A DNA stretch of 6,919 nucleotides from Pseudomonadota bacterium (lineage in GTDB: Bacteria > Pseudomonadota > Alphaproteobacteria > Rhizobiales > Xanthobacteraceae). Position 1 is the stretch's first letter. Each line of letters starts with the position of its first letter. Location: NCBI GenBank assembly GCA_023392205.1, contig JAEVZN010000090.1, forward strand, positions 1-6,919. The letters are read 5' to 3'. Of this stretch, positions 5,071-6,919 are shown piece after piece. Below the pieces are notes generated by a model, which worked only from the letters and a program-made list of their open reading frames with translations, was not told where the DNA came from and made no database searches. The position numbers and the translations under genes are program-made.

Positions 5071-5976
5071 ATGGCGCCTGTTCTGGGGTGCGGAACCAGC
5101 GCGACACGCGGCTTTTCAGTATGGCCCGCGAGTACAACACGCGGCATGGCGGTTATGGCCGCATGCCTGATGATGGCCGGCTGCGCCTCGTCCGACAAAT
5201 TCGCCCGCAAGGTCGATCCGAAATACGGCGTATCGGCGAGCCCACGGGTGGTGGATGCAGGCGCCCGTGTACCGCGCGGCGGGGGCGTCTATCGCGTCGG
5301 CAAGCCTTATGTGGTGGCCGGTCGCACTTTCGTTCCCGAAGAGAATACCGATTATCGTGCCGAGGGCCTTGCGTCCTGGTATGGCGAGAACTTCCATGGC
5401 CGGCTGACGGCAAATGGCGAAGTCTTCGATATGGAATCCATTTCTGCGGCGCATCCGACCTTGCCGCTGCCGTCCTATGTTCGCGTGACCAATCTGGCCA
5501 ACAAGCGCTCGCTGATCGTGCGGGTGAACGATCGCGGTCCGTTTCACGGCAACAGGGTGATCGACCTGTCGCACAAGAGCGCCAACCTGCTCGGGTTCCG
5601 GGACAATGGCGTGGCGCGGGTCAGGGTCGAATATGTCGGGCGCGCGGCGCTGGAAGGCTCCGACGATACGCGTCTGCTTGCGACCTTGCGGCACGGCCAG
5701 CCGGCGCCGGCACCGGTGCAGGTGGCCGCGGCTGGCCGCTCGTCCTTCGCTCTCGGGGCGGCGCCTGCTGCGCCGTCATCCGGTGCTTTTCCCCTTCCGA
5801 GCGGCCGCCCCTACAATCTCGGTGAGCCGTCGACGCCGGGCTTGAGCGCGGTGACGGCCTCCAGCCGGTCAAACCGTCACAACCCTGCCGAATCCGCCGC
5901 CCATACGGTTCCTGCGGCAACTGCCCCGCGCTATGATGTGCGCGCCGGGTTCATGAGCGGTCGCGGCCTGTATTAG
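5071..5976 (+). CDS. rlpA: RlpA-family septal ring lytic transglycosylase lipoprotein
   Basis: RlpA-type proteins are outer-membrane lipoproteins that cleave peptidoglycan lacking stem peptides, mainly at the division septum. From ATG 5071 the protein has 301 residues. A hydrophobic stretch (MAVMAACLMMAGC) ends in a lipobox Cys at residue 38, followed by ASSDKF. The double-psi beta-barrel domain covers about 95-190, with GLASWYGENFHGRLTANGE (99-117) and VRVNDRGPFHGNRVIDLS (151-168). Asp154 of NDRGP matches the aspartate reported as catalytic in P. aeruginosa RlpA. The last 90 residues are a Pro/Ala/Ser-rich tail with no SPOR domain. The start is uncertain: ATG 5071 has GGGGA four bases off, while an in-frame TTG at 5029 has a stronger AGGGGAGG but gives a 52-residue leader. 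The rlpA-then-carboxypeptidase order is usual in rhizobial genomes, which places this region in the core genome. Confidence 0.93.
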   Translation: MAPVLGCGTSATRGFSVWPASTTRGMAVMAACLMMAGCASSDKFARKVDPKYGVSASPRVVDAGARVPRGGGVYRVGKPYVVAGRTFVPEENTDYRAEGLASWYGENFHGRLTANGEVFDMESISAAHPTLPLPSYVRVTNLANKRSLIVRVNDRGPFHGNRVIDLSHKSANLLGFRDNGVARVRVEYVGRAALEGSDDTRLLATLRHGQPAPAPVQVAAAGRSSFALGAAPAAPSSGAFPLPSGRPYNLGEPSTPGLSAVTASSRSNRHNPAESAAHTVPAATAPRYDVRAGFMSGRGLY

Positions 5977-6053
5977 GCCGCCGCTCCCGGTTCCGAGGCG
6001 AAAAAGTCGCTTGAAACGCGGGCAGGTCCCCGCGGGCGGCGCTTTGACTGGTG

Positions 6054-6919
6054 ATGAAACCGATGTGGCCGATCTCCCGAACCTTGCCGGCATTTGCCGT
6101 ATTCGCCGTACTGGCCTTTGCATGGCAGGCGGCCGCCGCGCCGGCCGGAATCGCAGGCGGCAAGACCAAGGACGACGGCTTCCAGACAGCGGCGCCTTAC
6201 GCCATCCTGATCGACGCGGATACCGGAACGGTCCTGTTCGAAAAGGACGCCGACACCCTGGTCGCGCCGGCGAGCCTCGCCAAATTGATGACGGCGGAAA
6301 CGGTGTTCAACGAACTCCGCGAAGGCAATATCAAGCTCGACGATGAATTCGTCGTCAGCGAGGACGCCTGGCGTCGCGGCGGGGCACCGTCGGGTGGATC
6401 GACGATGTTTGCGCCCATCCACAGCCGGATCAAGGTCTCCGATCTGCTGCAGGGCGCAATCATCCAGTCGGGAAACGATTCCTGCATCGCGCTCGCCGAA
6501 GGCATTGCCGGCAGCGAGGAAAGCTTCGTGCGCATGATGAATGCACGGGCGCGCGAACTCGGCCTGACGCAGTCGCACTTCACCAATTCCACCGGTCTGC
6601 CCGACCCGGATCAGCGGGTCACGGTGCGTGAACTGGCGCGGCTGTCGCGGCACATCATCGCGACATATCCCGAATTCTACAAATGGTATGGCGAGCGCGA
6701 TTTCACCTGGAACAAGATCCGTCAGCAGAACCGCAATCCGCTGCTGGCCATGAATATGGGCGCGGACGGACTGAAGACCGGTTTCACCAAGGAAGCGGGT
6801 TATGGCCTGGTCGGGTCGGCGGTCCAGAACGACCTTCGGCTGATCGTGGTTGTGAATGGCCTGAAAAGCGCAAATGAGCGCGCCGACGAAGCCCGCAAGC
6901 TCCTCAACTATGGCTTTAA
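6054..6919 (+). CDS. D-alanyl-D-alanine carboxypeptidase, PBP5/DacA-DacF type (3' end cut by window)
   Basis: This serine peptidase of family S11 removes the terminal D-Ala from peptidoglycan pentapeptides in the periplasm. The frame is open from ATG 6054 to the window end with no stop: 288 codons plus two bases, against about 380-400 residues in the family. The final TTTAA is out of frame (ttt aa-). A signal peptide is clear (hydrophobic LPAFAVFAVLAFAWQAAAA, about 11-29). The three active-site motifs are intact: S-x-x-K as SLAK (Ser74, Lys77), SGN (139-141) and KTG (241-243, in GLKTGFT). The ATG at 6063 is an alternative start, preceded by GGTGA at eight bases' spacing, and gives an equally good signal peptide. 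The gene lies 77 bases after rlpA on the same strand, so the two are probably one transcription unit for cell-wall remodelling. The missing part should hold the C-terminal beta domain and any membrane anchor. Confidence 0.95.
   Translation, partial: MKPMWPISRTLPAFAVFAVLAFAWQAAAAPAGIAGGKTKDDGFQTAAPYAILIDADTGTVLFEKDADTLVAPASLAKLMTAETVFNELREGNIKLDDEFVVSEDAWRRGGAPSGGSTMFAPIHSRIKVSDLLQGAIIQSGNDSCIALAEGIAGSEESFVRMMNARARELGLTQSHFTNSTGLPDPDQRVTVRELARLSRHIIATYPEFYKWYGERDFTWNKIRQQNRNPLLAMNMGADGLKTGFTKEAGYGLVGSAVQNDLRLIVVVNGLKSANERADEARKLLNYGF

Noticed and set aside
5116..5694. Minus-strand 192-residue frame across rlpA
   Set aside because: It is antisense to the RlpA barrel domain, with no motif and no upstream signals.
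5973..6653. Minus-strand 226-residue frame across the carboxypeptidase gene
   Set aside because: It is antisense to a gene with all three catalytic motifs of the family; long antisense frames are common in GC-rich DNA.
1..6919. CRISPR array, toxin-antitoxin pair, phage genes or intact insertion sequence
   Set aside because: I saw no regularly spaced repeats, no transposase or integrase frame, and no paired small toxin and antitoxin genes.

Overview
The window looks like the chromosome of an alphaproteobacterium, most likely of the order Hyphomicrobiales (Rhizobiales). It is GC-rich. It carries an rlpA lipoprotein gene followed by a D-alanyl-D-alanine carboxypeptidase gene, an arrangement I know from rhizobia and Brucella relatives. 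It also has a tRNA-Ser with an encoded CCA, and a CtrA-like half-site upstream of rlpA. Genus cannot be decided from the sequence alone.

Left part (1-3493, all + strand) is a catabolic or transport cassette. It begins inside the permease gene of a SsuC/TauC-type ABC importer. The matching ATPase gene overlaps it (GTG start). After a 64-base gap comes a flavin-dependent monooxygenase of the bacterial luciferase-like (LLM) superfamily, closest in motifs to pyrimidine monooxygenase RutA. Then come two tandem paralogous RidA/RutC-family proteins of equal length, about 69% identical. Together these suggest import of a small nitrogenous compound, oxidative opening of an amide or ring, and imine/enamine (aminoacrylate-like) hydrolysis. 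The usual rutB, rutD, rutE and rutF genes are not in this stretch. The substrate is unknown. The second RidA copy has lost both residues that match the catalytic Arg and Glu of E. coli RidA.

Middle part (3494-4694) is a boundary zone. A short stretch just left of the tRNA is AT-rich and carries a small palindrome and a GGGGTCAGA motif. It is followed, on the - strand, by tRNA-Ser(UGA), a 40-residue single-span membrane microprotein too short for ordinary gene calling, and a 207-residue two-span membrane protein of unknown function.

Right part (4695-6919) is envelope housekeeping. A 376-base divergent control region leads into rlpA (septal peptidoglycan lytic transglycosylase lipoprotein without a SPOR domain). 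A penicillin-binding-protein-type D-alanyl-D-alanine carboxypeptidase follows; it has a signal peptide and runs off the window end. The best candidate for something undescribed is the ABC importer / RutA-like / double-RidA cassette, and in particular its diverged second RidA protein.
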